Source: Flavobacteriaceae bacterium PS02337 (lineage in GTDB: Bacteria; Bacteroidota; Bacteroidia; Flavobacteriales; Flavobacteriaceae). From it: 64,000 bases of DNA. The DNA lies in assembly GCA_029959285.1 (NCBI GenBank), contig JASCOE010000008.1, forward strand, positions 1-64,000. The letters are read 5' to 3'. Made by a program: the position numbers and the translations under genes. The notes under the pieces are model-generated. The model was not told the DNA's origin, did not search any database, and worked only from the letters and a program-made list of their open reading frames with translations. Positions 17,181-26,094 of the stretch are shown piece after piece (position 1 is the stretch's first letter; the number at the start of each line of letters is the position of its first letter).

Positions 17181-18308
17181 TTATATTTGACATAATTTTT
17201 TTGCTGCAGACTCTAATGTGAAGTTATCTTTAGCAAAGCAAAAACGTATTAATTTCTGGTCTTTATGATCGGAATAAAAAGTCGAAATAGGAATTGCGGC
17301 AACGCCATGATCGATGATTAGATTTTTGCAGAAAGTAACATCGTCATCGTCTGAAATGTTAGCGTAAGAGGCAACTTGAAAGTAAGTTCCTTCGCAAGGT
17401 TTTAATTCAAATCGACTATTTTGAAGTAGTTTTTGAAAATAATCTCGCTTTTCCTGATAGAATTTTCCAAGTAAATTCACATCCACTACATCTAAATATT
17501 CACTAATAGCAAATTGTGAAATACTATTTACACTGAAAACCAGAAATTGATGTACTTTTTTGATTTCTTTCATTAAATGTTCTGGCGCAATGGTATAACC
17601 AATTTTCCAGCCTGTAATATGAAATGATTTTCCGAAAGAGGATACCATTACACAACGGTCTAAAAGGAAATCTTTAGTGTGTGCCGAAATATGTTTTTCT
17701 TCGAAAGTAATGTATTCGTAAACTTCATCAGACAAAACTATAATGTCGGGATATTTTTCTAAAAGATTTTTTAACTGAACAAAATCATTTTCAGTTAAAA
17801 TTTTTCCCGTCGGATTATGCGGATTATTAATAATTATCATTCTGCTTTTTGCAGAACATGCTTTTTCTATCGTTTCCCAGTTTGGGGTATAGTCATCATT
17901 TAGTGCTACTCGAACAGGTTTTGCTTTGCAAAGTAAAACGGGAGATTCATAAGAATCGTAACTCGGATCGAGAATAATTACTTCATCATTTTCTTTTACT
18001 AAAGCTAAAATAGTGGTAAAAATTCCTTGAGTTGCTCCAGCTGTAACCAAAAGTTCTGTTTCAGGATTGATTTTTCTTTTATAAGAATCTTGAGTAAGTT
18101 TTGCAATTTTATTCATCAACGGCGGATAACCTGCCATGGGTGTGTATTGATGTACATTTTCTTTTGATAATCTCGCAACAATATCAGTTAATCGTTCGTC
18201 AACAGTAAAATTTGGAAATCCCTGCGATAGATTTATTGCATTATATTCGGCTGCCATTTTTGACATTACCGTAAAAATGCTTGTGGTTACGTTTGGTAGT
18301 TTACTCAT
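17181..18308 (-). CDS. Class I/II aminotransferase, methionine/kynurenine type
   Basis: This PLP enzyme of fold type I has 375 residues. The PLP lysine lies in SSFGKSFHITGWKIGY (about 216-231). The NNPHNPTGK motif (about 160-168) binds the cofactor and substrate, and the opening NLSQGFPNF is typical of the methionine aminotransferase (YbdL/MtnE-like) and kynurenine aminotransferase branch. It would transaminate methionine or aromatic amino acids with a keto acid. The precise substrate is not fixed by sequence. It lies between the SDR and a small TonB-C protein, all on the minus strand. Confidence 0.88.
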   Translation of the reverse strand: MSKLPNVTTSIFTVMSKMAAEYNAINLSQGFPNFTVDERLTDIVARLSKENVHQYTPMAGYPPLMNKIAKLTQDSYKRKINPETELLVTAGATQGIFTTILALVKENDEVIILDPSYDSYESPVLLCKAKPVRVALNDDYTPNWETIEKACSAKSRMIIINNPHNPTGKILTENDFVQLKNLLEKYPDIIVLSDEVYEYITFEEKHISAHTKDFLLDRCVMVSSFGKSFHITGWKIGYTIAPEHLMKEIKKVHQFLVFSVNSISQFAISEYLDVVDVNLLGKFYQEKRDYFQKLLQNSRFELKPCEGTYFQVASYANISDDDDVTFCKNLIIDHGVAAIPISTFYSDHKDQKLIRFCFAKDNFTLESAAKKLCQI

Positions 18309-18337
18309 GATAAAGTTTGATTAGGGGAAAACTTATC

Positions 18338-18745
18338 TTACTGTCTAACACTTATCGGGGTGGAAAATAATGTTCTGATGTCTTTTCCTTGATGTTTTCC
18401 AGGAGTCCACTTAGGAGATAGTTTTAAAACTCGAGTTGCCTCTTCTTTTGTTCCGTATCCTAAATCTCTAATGATTTTTATATCACTAAGTGATCCGTCT
18501 TTTTCAATAATAAAAGTAGCATAGACTTTTCCTTTTATTTTTGGGTTGTCTTGAGGAGGGATGAAATTTGTGTTAAGGAACTTTTGAAACTGAGCTAGAC
18601 CACCAGGAAATTCAGGTTGAACATCTATTCCTGCAGTGTTGTAAAGCGTATTTTCATCATCCGGAATGTTGGTTTTGGTATTTTTAGATTGAGAAAATGT
18701 ATTTTGAGCAACGCATATTAAAATCAGAATTAAAAACTTTTTCAT
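18338..18745 (-). CDS. Secreted TonB C-terminal domain protein
   Basis: This 135-residue protein has a signal peptide (about 1-18, ending NTFS) and then a TonB C-terminal-like domain (about 45-132). Recognisable points are EFPGGLAQFQKFL, then GKVYATFIIEKDGSLSDI and the late WTPGK. It lacks the membrane helix and proline-rich linker of a true TonB, so it is probably a free periplasmic protein. Such stand-alone domains are frequent in Bacteroidota and of unknown role. It sits in the minus-strand run between the aminotransferase and rsmI. Confidence 0.8.
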   Translation of the reverse strand: MKKFLILILICVAQNTFSQSKNTKTNIPDDENTLYNTAGIDVQPEFPGGLAQFQKFLNTNFIPPQDNPKIKGKVYATFIIEKDGSLSDIKIIRDLGYGTKEEATRVLKLSPKWTPGKHQGKDIRTLFSTPISVRQ

Positions 18746-18768
18746 GATATATGTGATTTGAAGTTAGT

Positions 18769-19482
18769 TTACATTTTATGAATAATAAAAATCGTTGGAC
18801 GTTTGTCAATATCGATTTTTAATTTCTTCCAATCAGAAATTTTCATTGTTTTGATAAATTCGGTTGGTAACGTAATATCTGTAGCGATACAAAGATGTGT
18901 TGCAGGACTTAAAATTTGCAAAAGATCTTCAATCAGTTTATTATTTCTGTATGGAGTTTCAATGAATAGTTGCGACTGGTTTTTATCGTAAGATAATTTC
19001 TCGAAATGACGAATTGCCGATTTTTTCTCGTCTTTGTCAATTGGTAAATATCCGTTGAAAGTAAAACTCTGGCCATTCATTCCGGAAGCCATCATGGCCA
19101 ATAGAATAGAAGATGGACCAACTAAAGGTACGACCTGAATTCCTTTTTCGTGAGCCAGTTTTACAATTACCGCGCCCGGATCTGCAACACCTGGACATCC
19201 TGCTTCGCTCATTAAACCCATATTTTTTCCTTCTAACAAAGGTTTTATGAATTCTAAATGCTCGCTAGTTTCGGTTCTTTTGTTTAAAGTAAAAAGCACC
19301 AATTCAGATTGTTTTTTTTCAGGATAAACAGCTTTGATAGATTTTCTTGCTGTTTTGTCATTTTCAACAATGTAATGGTCAATAACTTCTATGGTTCTTC
19401 TTACAGTTTGAGGTAAAACATCCATCGGATCGCTTTCGCCCATTGTTGTTGGAATTAGATATAATTTTCCGAGAAGTTTCAT
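18769..19482 (-). CDS. rsmI: RsmI-like SAM-dependent rRNA methyltransferase
   Basis: This tetrapyrrole-methylase-fold enzyme has 237 residues. The RsmI group 2'-O-methylates C1402 of 16S rRNA. Visible motifs are GKLYLIPT at the start, SEAGCPGVADPG near 94-105, and the GPSSILLAMMASG segment near 121-133. Classical RsmI is about 280 residues, and this shorter Bacteroidota form lacks part of the C-terminal tail. The rRNA target is inferred from the family. It is upstream of the TonB-C gene and downstream of the phosphatase gene. Confidence 0.85.
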   Translation of the reverse strand: MKLLGKLYLIPTTMGESDPMDVLPQTVRRTIEVIDHYIVENDKTARKSIKAVYPEKKQSELVLFTLNKRTETSEHLEFIKPLLEGKNMGLMSEAGCPGVADPGAVIVKLAHEKGIQVVPLVGPSSILLAMMASGMNGQSFTFNGYLPIDKDEKKSAIRHFEKLSYDKNQSQLFIETPYRNNKLIEDLLQILSPATHLCIATDITLPTEFIKTMKISDWKKLKIDIDKRPTIFIIHKM

Positions 19483-19542
19483 GTGTAAGTATTTAAAATT
19501 AAAAAATCCAATTATCTCTATTTTAGAAACAATTGAATTGAA

Positions 19543-20010
19543 TTAAGAGTGTTTTTTTAGAAGTTGATCTGCAATAATATCAGTTACTTCGTCTAGCATT
19601 TTGTAAACATTGTCAAAACCATTTGTTGAACCATAATATGGATCTGGAACATCTACATTTTCGTCTGGGAATAATTCGTTCAAAATCAAACGAATTTTGT
19701 TTTTATGTTCTGGCGTCTTTGCTAAATGGCTTACATCGCGAAAATTCGAATTATCCATTACGTAGATATAATCGAATTCATCAAAGTCAGAAGTTTTAAT
19801 TTGTCTTCCTTTTTGCGCACTGATGTTGATTCCGTTTTTACGGGCAACTTCAATAGAACGCTTATCTGGACAATGCCCAACATGCCAAGAACCTGTACCT
19901 GCCGAATCGACAAAAAATTTATCTTGAGGTAATTTAGAAGCTAAAATTCCTTCTGCTAAAGGAGATCTGCAGATATTCCCTAAACAAACCATTAAAACTT
20001 TTACTGGCAT
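19543..20010 (-). CDS. Low-molecular-weight protein-tyrosine phosphatase
   Basis: This 155-residue cytosolic phosphatase has the LMW-PTP signature CLGNICRS at the very N-terminus: nucleophile C9 and arginine R15 form CX5R. The general acid aspartate lies in VPDPYYGS (about 120-127). Family members remove phosphate from tyrosine or arginine residues and often control exopolysaccharide kinases. No kinase lies nearby. It starts 8 bases after the dnaA stop, so it is probably expressed with dnaA. Confidence 0.92.
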   Translation of the reverse strand: MPVKVLMVCLGNICRSPLAEGILASKLPQDKFFVDSAGTGSWHVGHCPDKRSIEVARKNGINISAQKGRQIKTSDFDEFDYIYVMDNSNFRDVSHLAKTPEHKNKIRLILNELFPDENVDVPDPYYGSTNGFDNVYKMLDEVTDIIADQLLKKHS

Positions 20011-20018
20011 GATTCGCG

Positions 20019-21446
20019 TTATAGCGTTAGTTTTTTATTAATGTCTTCAACAAACTTTTTAAATTGTTTGTCTGTAGAAACTAAATTATCAACTGTTTTA
20101 CAAGCATGAAGAACAGTTGCGTGGTCGCGGTCTCCAATTTGTGAACCAATATTTGCTAAAGAAGCTTTGGTGAATTTTTTTGCAAAAAACATTGCCAATT
20201 GTCTTGCTTGAACAACATGCCTCTTTCTAGTTTTAGATTGAAGTGTTTCAATATCTAATTGGAAATAATCTGAAACAATTTTTTGGATATAATCGATAGA
20301 GATTTCTCTCTTTACGTTTTTAACAAATTTCTCTACAACGCTTTTCGCTAATTCGATCGTAACTTCTTTTTTGTTGAAAGAAGATTGAGCGATTAATGAA
20401 ATAATGGCACCTTCAAGTTCTCTAACATTTGTTTTAATGTTACGAGCCACATATTCTAAAATATCTTCTGGCATTTCTACACCATCACGATATAAAATAT
20501 TTTTTAAGATAGAAACACGAGTTTCATAATCAGGCTGATGCAATTCTGCAGATAATCCCCATTTAAAACGAGATAATAATCTTTGCTCAATATCCTGCAT
20601 GTCAACAGGAGCTTTGTCTGAAGTTAAGATTACTTGTTTTCCGTTTTGGTGTAAATAGTTGAAAATATGGAAGAAAACATCTTGCGTTCCTGATTTTCCA
20701 GATAAAAATTGAACATCATCAATAATCAAAACATCAATTAATTGGTAAAAGTGAATGAAATCATTACGATTATTCTTTTTTACAGAATCAATATATTGTT
20801 GTGTAAAAATCTCAGCAGAAATATATAAAACGGTCTTTTCAGGATACTTATCTTTTACTTCTACGCCTATAGCATGCGCCAAGTGCGTTTTTCCTAAACC
20901 AACTCCTCCAAAAATCAATAACGGATTAAATGAAGTTCCTCCAGGTTTGTTGGCAACAGCCATACCCGCAGAACGAGCCAAACGATTAGAATCTCCTTCT
21001 AAGAAATTATCAAAACTGTAATTCGGATTTAATTGAGATTCAATTTTTAAATTTCTGATTCCAGGAATTACAAACGGATTTTTTAATTCAGGATTTAAAT
21101 TTTTAAATGGAGCATCAACCTCTTGTGGTTTCATCGGAACCCTGTTAGAACTTGGCAGCTGCTCGGTAAACGGCTGTTTATTTCCATAAGTGTTCTCCAT
21201 TTTAATTTTATAGAGTAACTTTGCGTTTTTTCCCAGTTCTTTGGTAAGCGCAACTTTCAACAATTTTACGTAATGCTCTTCGAGCCATTCGTAGAAAAAT
21301 TTACTTGGAACTTGAATATATAACGCGTTATCGGTTAGCTCAACTGATTTGATTGGTTCAAACCAAGTTTTGTATGCTTGATCTTGAATATTATCCTTTA
21401 TAAAGGACAAACAGTTTTCCCATACCGATTGAGCAGTTTTAGTCAT
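20019..21446 (-). CDS. dnaA: Chromosomal replication initiator DnaA
   Basis: DnaA binds the origin and opens it with ATP. The protein has 475 residues and all four domains. Domain I (about 1-85) helps load helicase, domain II is a short linker, domain III is the AAA+ ATPase (Walker A GGVGLGKT at 180-187 and Walker B IDDVQF), and domain IV binds DNA with the signature RDHATVLHACKTV. In many Flavobacterium genomes dnaA is taken as gene 1, so the origin is probably near. The 188 bases upstream hold only one near-miss DnaA box (TGTGAACAA at 21534). The phosphatase follows 8 bases downstream. Confidence 0.98.
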   Translation of the reverse strand: MTKTAQSVWENCLSFIKDNIQDQAYKTWFEPIKSVELTDNALYIQVPSKFFYEWLEEHYVKLLKVALTKELGKNAKLLYKIKMENTYGNKQPFTEQLPSSNRVPMKPQEVDAPFKNLNPELKNPFVIPGIRNLKIESQLNPNYSFDNFLEGDSNRLARSAGMAVANKPGGTSFNPLLIFGGVGLGKTHLAHAIGVEVKDKYPEKTVLYISAEIFTQQYIDSVKKNNRNDFIHFYQLIDVLIIDDVQFLSGKSGTQDVFFHIFNYLHQNGKQVILTSDKAPVDMQDIEQRLLSRFKWGLSAELHQPDYETRVSILKNILYRDGVEMPEDILEYVARNIKTNVRELEGAIISLIAQSSFNKKEVTIELAKSVVEKFVKNVKREISIDYIQKIVSDYFQLDIETLQSKTRKRHVVQARQLAMFFAKKFTKASLANIGSQIGDRDHATVLHACKTVDNLVSTDKQFKKFVEDINKKLTL

Positions 21447-21634
21447 AGATTCAGATAAATTTTTTATTATTGTTATAAAGATTCTCCTAATAAATAAGGA
21501 GCAATTTTATTCCGTATTTCGGGATAACAAATATGTGAACAAATTTCTGTAAAAAAAAATATTTTGGTATCTAATTTTATAAAAAAAAGTTGTAAAGAGG
21601 CTTTTTGAATTCGAATTTTTTTAATATTTTATCA

Positions 21635-22039
21635 ATGAAAAATCACCAGACTCAAGTACGAGTTCGTTACTCAGAAACCGACCAAATGGGAGTCGTTTAT
21701 CACGGAAATTATGTTCCTTATTTTGAAATAGGACGCGTGGAATGGCTTAGAAATAAAGGGGTTTCGTATAAAAGCATGGAAGAAAGCGGAATTGGGCTTC
21801 CAATTGTTAACATGAATATCAATTACAAAAAGTCTGCAAAATATGATGAACTTTTAACAATTCATACCACTTTCAAAAGTTACTCTTCTGTTAAGATTGA
21901 ATTTGATTGCGCAATCTATAATGAGGCAAATGAGTTATTAACAACTGCGACGTTTATTTTAGTATTTGTTGCGTTAAAAACGGGTCGTCCGACAGCTCCT
22001 CCAGATTATATTTTAGAAATATTTAAAACGCTTGAATAA
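21635..22039 (+). CDS. Acyl-CoA thioesterase (hotdog fold)
   Basis: This 134-residue hotdog thioesterase is of the 4-hydroxybenzoyl-CoA thioesterase/YbgC type. The active-site pattern YSETDQMGVVYHGNY (about 9-23) carries the catalytic aspartate. These enzymes release acids from short- or medium-chain acyl-CoA, or from phenylacyl-CoA. An upstream TTG in frame would add ten unlikely residues, so the ATG at 21635 is used. The gene is divergent from dnaA. Confidence 0.9.
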   Translation: MKNHQTQVRVRYSETDQMGVVYHGNYVPYFEIGRVEWLRNKGVSYKSMEESGIGLPIVNMNINYKKSAKYDELLTIHTTFKSYSSVKIEFDCAIYNEANELLTTATFILVFVALKTGRPTAPPDYILEIFKTLE

Positions 22040-22070
22040 TTGTTAAAACGACTATGATTTTGATGTTAAT

Positions 22071-22703
22071 TTATATTAATTTAATATCAATTTCGAACAT
22101 TAAATCAAAAATGCTGAATACTGTTTCGGCATTTTTTTTTCGTGTTTTTGTCACAATTTTGCCAATTGGCAAGCCTGAAATTTCATCCATTTCCATTTCT
22201 TGAGAAATTATTTCTAACTTTTTCTCTTTAATTACTCGCATTACTTTATTCATGTTTTTGTAATCAAACGAAATTAAAAAATCGACATCAATTGTCTTTT
22301 CAATAATTTCACAAACTTCCAAAGTCATTTGAGCTGTTGTTCGATACGCAGAAATCAAGCCACCAACGCCTAATTTTACTCCACCAAAAATACGAACGAC
22401 TACAACAAGAACGTTCGTTAATCCAAAAGATTGTATTTGTCCGTAGATTGGTGCTCCGGCTGTATTGCTTGGTTCGCCGTCATCATTCGCGCGATATGAT
22501 ATTTTATTTCCAACACCTATTTGATACGCGTAACAATAATGTACAGCATGCGGATGTTGTTTTTTGAGATCTTCAATAATAGGTTTTACTTCATCTTCAT
22601 GATCTATTGGGAAAGCATAACCAAAGAATTTACTGCCTTTTTCTTTAAACAGTATTTCTTCAGATGCATATGCAATAGTTTGATAAGTATCGTTAATTTC
22701 CAA
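22071..22703 (-). CDS. IMPACT/YigZ family protein
   Basis: The 210-residue protein has the YigZ layout: an N-terminal UPF0029 (IMPACT) domain (about 15-125) with HAVHYCYAY, then RANDDGEPSNTAG and the GGVKLGVGGL segment, followed by a small C-terminal ferredoxin-like domain. Family members are linked to translation control and nucleic-acid binding, but the precise function is unknown. The gene converges with the thioesterase, from which only about 30 bases separate it. Confidence 0.88.
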   Translation of the reverse strand: MEINDTYQTIAYASEEILFKEKGSKFFGYAFPIDHEDEVKPIIEDLKKQHPHAVHYCYAYQIGVGNKISYRANDDGEPSNTAGAPIYGQIQSFGLTNVLVVVVRIFGGVKLGVGGLISAYRTTAQMTLEVCEIIEKTIDVDFLISFDYKNMNKVMRVIKEKKLEIISQEMEMDEISGLPIGKIVTKTRKKNAETVFSIFDLMFEIDIKLI

Positions 22704-22723
22704 TTCTAAGTCTTTAAGTTTTT

Positions 22724-22805
22724 TTTGCCACAGATTAAAAGAATTAAAAAGGATTTTTCTTTTGATCGCATAAAAATCTGTGAAAATCCTTTAATCTGTG
22801 GCAAA
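22724..22805. repeat. GCCACAGATTAAA palindrome
   Basis: TTTTGCCACAGATTAAA in the left arm is inverted as TTTAATCTGTGGCAAAA on the right, and the arms continue with AAAGGATTTTT / AAAATCCTTT. It lies in the gap between yigZ and the HAD phosphatase. A single arm of the same family lies at 53335. Confidence 0.8.
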
Positions 22806-22828
22806 ATATTTTATGAGAAATAATTGCT

Positions 22829-23425
22829 TTATAAAAATCCTTTGTCGAATAAATCTACAACATCTTCTTTTCCAACTTGAAGATTCCAGACTTTTATTCC
22901 TAAAGCGGCCGCGCTGTCTGTGTTTTCTGTTTTGTCATCAACAAACAAAGTGTTTTCTGCAACTAAATTGTGCGCTTCAAGTACGGTTTGATAAATTTTC
23001 GGATCTGGTTTTCTTAATCCCATATCAAAAGAAAAATATACTTTTTCGAAACAATCATAAAAATCTTTGAAGAAAGAATTATTTTTTTCAAAAGTATTAA
23101 TGTGAATAGAATCTGTATTGCTCAATAAAAAAAGACGATATTTTTTAGATAATTCTTGAAGAAATTCCAAACGGTATTTCGGAAAATCTGCTAAAATTGC
23201 ATTCCAAGCTTTTAATATTTCTTCTTTAGAAGCATTTGGCAATTGATTTTGAAAACCGCCAATAAAATCTTCTGGAGAAATAGACCCGGTTTCAAAAGAA
23301 AGATTTAAGTTATTCAATTCCGTATTCCATTCTGTCATTCCTAATTTTTGCAAACAAGAAACTGTAGCAGCTTTGTCTAGATTGATAAAAATATCTCCAA
23401 AGTCAAAAATTATTGTGTCAATCAT
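22829..23425 (-). CDS. HAD-family phosphatase, coupled to ribD
   Basis: This 198-residue HAD subclass I phosphatase has motif I DFGDIF (first Asp near residue 9), motif II LSNTDS (about 107-112), and motif III/IV around RKPDPKIY and FVDDKTEN. The GDIF stretch has the acidic residue that usually acts as acid/base replaced in part (second Asp seen two positions later as GDI), so activity should be tested. Its start overlaps the end of ribD by 8 bases, so the two are translationally coupled. The unassigned step after RibD in riboflavin synthesis is a phosphatase reaction done by HAD enzymes elsewhere. A role there is inference. Confidence 0.82.
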   Translation of the reverse strand: MIDTIIFDFGDIFINLDKAATVSCLQKLGMTEWNTELNNLNLSFETGSISPEDFIGGFQNQLPNASKEEILKAWNAILADFPKYRLEFLQELSKKYRLFLLSNTDSIHINTFEKNNSFFKDFYDCFEKVYFSFDMGLRKPDPKIYQTVLEAHNLVAENTLFVDDKTENTDSAAALGIKVWNLQVGKEDVVDLFDKGFL

Positions 23426-24464
23426 AATTTCTAAGTTCTATTAATTCGTCAGTTTGAATATTGGTTTTTATAATGTTTTTTTTAGAAATAATGGGAGCTT
23501 TTGTTCCTTTTTCAAAACTTGTTTTTCCGATAAAAATTCGGGCTTCATCCCAAATATTTTCATCTATAAAAGATTGCAAAGTTTGTCTTCCGCCTTCAAT
23601 AATTATAGATTGAATTTGATTCTGATATAAAACATCTAAAATTTGAGTAACGATATTTTTGTCAAAATCTATAACTTCAAATTGCGTATTTTCTTTTAAT
23701 GGCTTTTGCGTTTTAGAAAAAACAATCGTTTTTACAGTATCATCAAAAACAAAACTGCTTTCGTCAATTCTATTATTTTGATCGATTACAATTCTAACCG
23801 GATTATTTCCTTCCCAATCTCGAGCATTCAATTTCGGATTATCATCTACAACAGTTTGTGTGCCAACTAAAATTGCTTGTTCTTCAGTTCGCCATTTATG
23901 CACCAATTGCCTCGAATATTGATTCGTAATCCAAATTGGTTTGCGTTCTTGCTCGATAGATTTTTCAGGAGCTAAAAATCCGTCTTGGCTTTCTGCCCAT
24001 TTTAGAATAATATATGGTCTCTTTTTTTGATGAAAGGTAAAAAAGCGTTTATTGAGTTCGTTACATTCCTCTTCTAAAACTCCAACTGTAACATTTGCAC
24101 CAGCTTCAATAAGTTTTAGAATACCTTTTCCAGCAACTTTTTCGTTGGGATCAACTGTTCCAACAACAACATTCGGAATTTCATTCGCAATAATCAAATC
24201 GCAACACGGAGGCGTTTTTCCAAAATGGCTGCAAGGTTCTAAACTTACATATATAGTAGCTTTTTTTAGTAGAGATTTGTCTTTTACAGAACTAACGGCA
24301 TTGACTTCTGCGTGTGGTTCTCCAGCTTTTTTATGCCAGCCTTCGCCAATAATCTTAGCGTCATAAACTATTACGCTTCCAACCATTGGGTTCGTATACG
24401 TTGTTCCAAGCCCATTTTGTGCCAGTTCGATACAGCGTTTTATGTATTTTTCATGTATATTCAC
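23418..24464 (-). CDS. ribD: Bifunctional riboflavin biosynthesis deaminase/reductase
   Basis: RibD performs two early steps of riboflavin synthesis, deamination and then reduction of the pyrimidine ribosyl phosphate. The deaminase domain (about 1-145) carries the zinc and proton-shuttle motif GEPHAEVNAV (about 47-56) and PCSHFGKTPPC (about 76-86). The reductase domain (about 150-348) has the expected late glycine stretch (IIEGGRQT). The length of 348 is close to the usual 360. The HAD phosphatase overlaps its 3' end. Confidence 0.95.
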   Translation of the reverse strand: MNIHEKYIKRCIELAQNGLGTTYTNPMVGSVIVYDAKIIGEGWHKKAGEPHAEVNAVSSVKDKSLLKKATIYVSLEPCSHFGKTPPCCDLIIANEIPNVVVGTVDPNEKVAGKGILKLIEAGANVTVGVLEEECNELNKRFFTFHQKKRPYIILKWAESQDGFLAPEKSIEQERKPIWITNQYSRQLVHKWRTEEQAILVGTQTVVDDNPKLNARDWEGNNPVRIVIDQNNRIDESSFVFDDTVKTIVFSKTQKPLKENTQFEVIDFDKNIVTQILDVLYQNQIQSIIIEGGRQTLQSFIDENIWDEARIFIGKTSFEKGTKAPIISKKNIIKTNIQTDELIELRNYD

Positions 24465-24560
24465 GTTGCAAAAGTAATTATTTTTGAAGTTTTTGTCTAA
24501 TGTTTATGGTTAAGTTGTGAAACAATCCAAATAGTTATAATACTATCAGAAAAGTATTTT

Positions 24561-24568
24561 TATTTTTG
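24561..24568 (+). promoter_or_regulatory. Candidate -7 box for the GNAT gene
   Basis: TATTTTTG matches TAnnTTTG and lies 24 bases ahead of the GNAT ATG. The -33 region is not clear. Confidence 0.35.
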
Positions 24569-24592
24569 TATAGATATAGATGAAAAAGAAAA

Positions 24593-25078
24593 ATGAAAAA
24601 CTGGATTATCAGAAAAATTAAAAAAGAAGACAATCAAGCCGTAGCAAGTTTAATAAGATCAGTTTTTGACGAAATGGAAATTCCAAAAGTCGGAACTGCT
24701 TACGAAGATACATATTTGGATTTGATGTTTGAAGAATATAGCAAACCAAAATCGGCTTATTTTGTTGTTGAAAATGATGATGAAATTGTAGGTTGTGCAG
24801 GAGTCGCGCCTTTAGAAAATGGAGATCCGAAAATCTGCGAATTGCAAAAAATGTATTTTCTGCCCAAAACAAGAGGATTGGGAATTGGAGCCAAAATGAT
24901 GGAAAAATGTTTGGAACAAGGAAAAGAATTTGGTTTTGAAAAATGTTATATAGAAACAATGCCTTTTATGCACGCCGCACAAAAGCTGTATAAAAAATCA
25001 GGTTTCGAATATTTAGATGCTCCTTTGGGTGCAACTGGGCATAGTTCTTGTCCCGTATGGATGTTGAAAGTTTTGTAG
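24593..25078 (+). CDS. GNAT family N-acetyltransferase
   Basis: This 161-residue single-domain GNAT protein has the fold's V-shaped acetyl-CoA site (LPKTRGLGIGAKMMEKCLE, about 91-109) and the late signature AAQKLYKKSGFE (about 127-138). It resembles the YhbS/PhnO-like cluster of small acetyltransferases. The substrate is unknown. It is divergent from ribD and about 70 bases before prmC, with which it may share a transcript. Confidence 0.85.
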   Translation: MKNWIIRKIKKEDNQAVASLIRSVFDEMEIPKVGTAYEDTYLDLMFEEYSKPKSAYFVVENDDEIVGCAGVAPLENGDPKICELQKMYFLPKTRGLGIGAKMMEKCLEQGKEFGFEKCYIETMPFMHAAQKLYKKSGFEYLDAPLGATGHSSCPVWMLKVL

Positions 25079-25144
25079 TTAAAGTTTGTAACAAAAATTT
25101 GTACGCAAGACTTATTGAAGAATACAATCAGTTTGAACTGATTA

Positions 25145-26020
25145 ATGAATGCTCAAAAAATAAAAATGAAAATTAAACAATATCGTACTCAGTTCATTAA
25201 AGAATTATCTCCTTTTTACGATGCGTACGAAGCAGAGAGTTTTTTTTATTTAATTCTGGAAGATAGACATAAACTTCGTCAAATTGATTTGGCTCTAAAT
25301 CATGAATTGTCTTTTGAAGAGAATGATTTTATAATGTGGGAAGAATTGGTTAATCATCTTAAAAACGAAGTTCCGATTCAGTATTTACTTGGAAAAACAA
25401 ACTTTTATGGTCTAGATTTCGAAGTAAATGAAAATGTATTAATTCCGAGGCCAGAAACAGAAGAATTGGTCGAATGGATTATTAATGAAAATGCAAGTCC
25501 AGAAAAAAGCAAAAAAATAAAAATTTTAGATATTGGTACAGGAAGCGGCTGTATTGCTATTTCTCTGGCAAAAAATCTTCCAAATGCAGAAGTTGTTGCA
25601 ATTGATGTTTCTAAAAAAGCGATAGAGACAGCCAAAAGAAATGCAGTATTAAATAATGTTAATGTAACTTTTGTTTTAGCTGATATTTTGCAAGAAGAAG
25701 AATTGAGATGTCAGTTTGATATTATTGTATCAAATCCGCCTTATGTTCGAAATTTAGAAAAAGAAGAAATTAAGAAAAATGTTTTGGATTATGAGCCGCA
25801 TTTAGCACTTTTTGTGGAAGATAATGATGCATTGATTTTTTATAGAAAAATTGCTTCATTGGCAAAAAAAGCTCTTTTAGGAAAAGGGAAATTGTATTTT
25901 GAAATCAATCAATATCTTGGAAAAGAAATGAGTGATTTGCTTGAAAATTTAGATTTCAAAAACGTTGAACTTCGAAAAGATATTTACGACAACGATCGTA
26001 TGTTAAAAGGAAATATTTAA
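25145..26020 (+). CDS. prmC: Release factor glutamine methyltransferase PrmC
   Basis: PrmC methylates the glutamine of the GGQ motif of release factors RF1 and RF2, which raises termination efficiency. The 291-residue ORF has an N-terminal helical domain and a SAM-dependent Rossmann domain with the glycine motif DIGTGSGCIAI (about 123-133) and the diagnostic SNPPYV (about 195-200) that binds the glutamine. ATG codons at 25145 and 25166 are both possible; 25166 follows a more A-rich leader and starts MKIKQYRTQF, and may be the true start. A CAGT-word palindrome follows the stop. Confidence 0.93.
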   Translation: MNAQKIKMKIKQYRTQFIKELSPFYDAYEAESFFYLILEDRHKLRQIDLALNHELSFEENDFIMWEELVNHLKNEVPIQYLLGKTNFYGLDFEVNENVLIPRPETEELVEWIINENASPEKSKKIKILDIGTGSGCIAISLAKNLPNAEVVAIDVSKKAIETAKRNAVLNNVNVTFVLADILQEEELRCQFDIIVSNPPYVRNLEKEEIKKNVLDYEPHLALFVEDNDALIFYRKIASLAKKALLGKGKLYFEINQYLGKEMSDLLENLDFKNVELRKDIYDNDRMLKGNI

Positions 26021-26088
26021 AGTTTTCAGTCTCAGTTTACAGTCTCAGTTTTCATTGCGACTGTAAACTGAGACTGCGACTGAATACT
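26021..26088. repeat. CAGT-word palindrome, copy 2
   Basis: It reads TTTTCAGTCTCAGTTTACAG and then, after a short centre, the inverted words GACTGTAAACTGAGACTGCG. It fills the gap between prmC and the converging permease gene exactly. Confidence 0.8.
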
Positions 26089-26094
26089 AAAAAA

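Noticed and set aside
22724-24600. FMN riboswitch near ribD
   Set aside because: The region upstream of ribD (24465-24592) is too short and lacks the conserved FMN aptamer bases.
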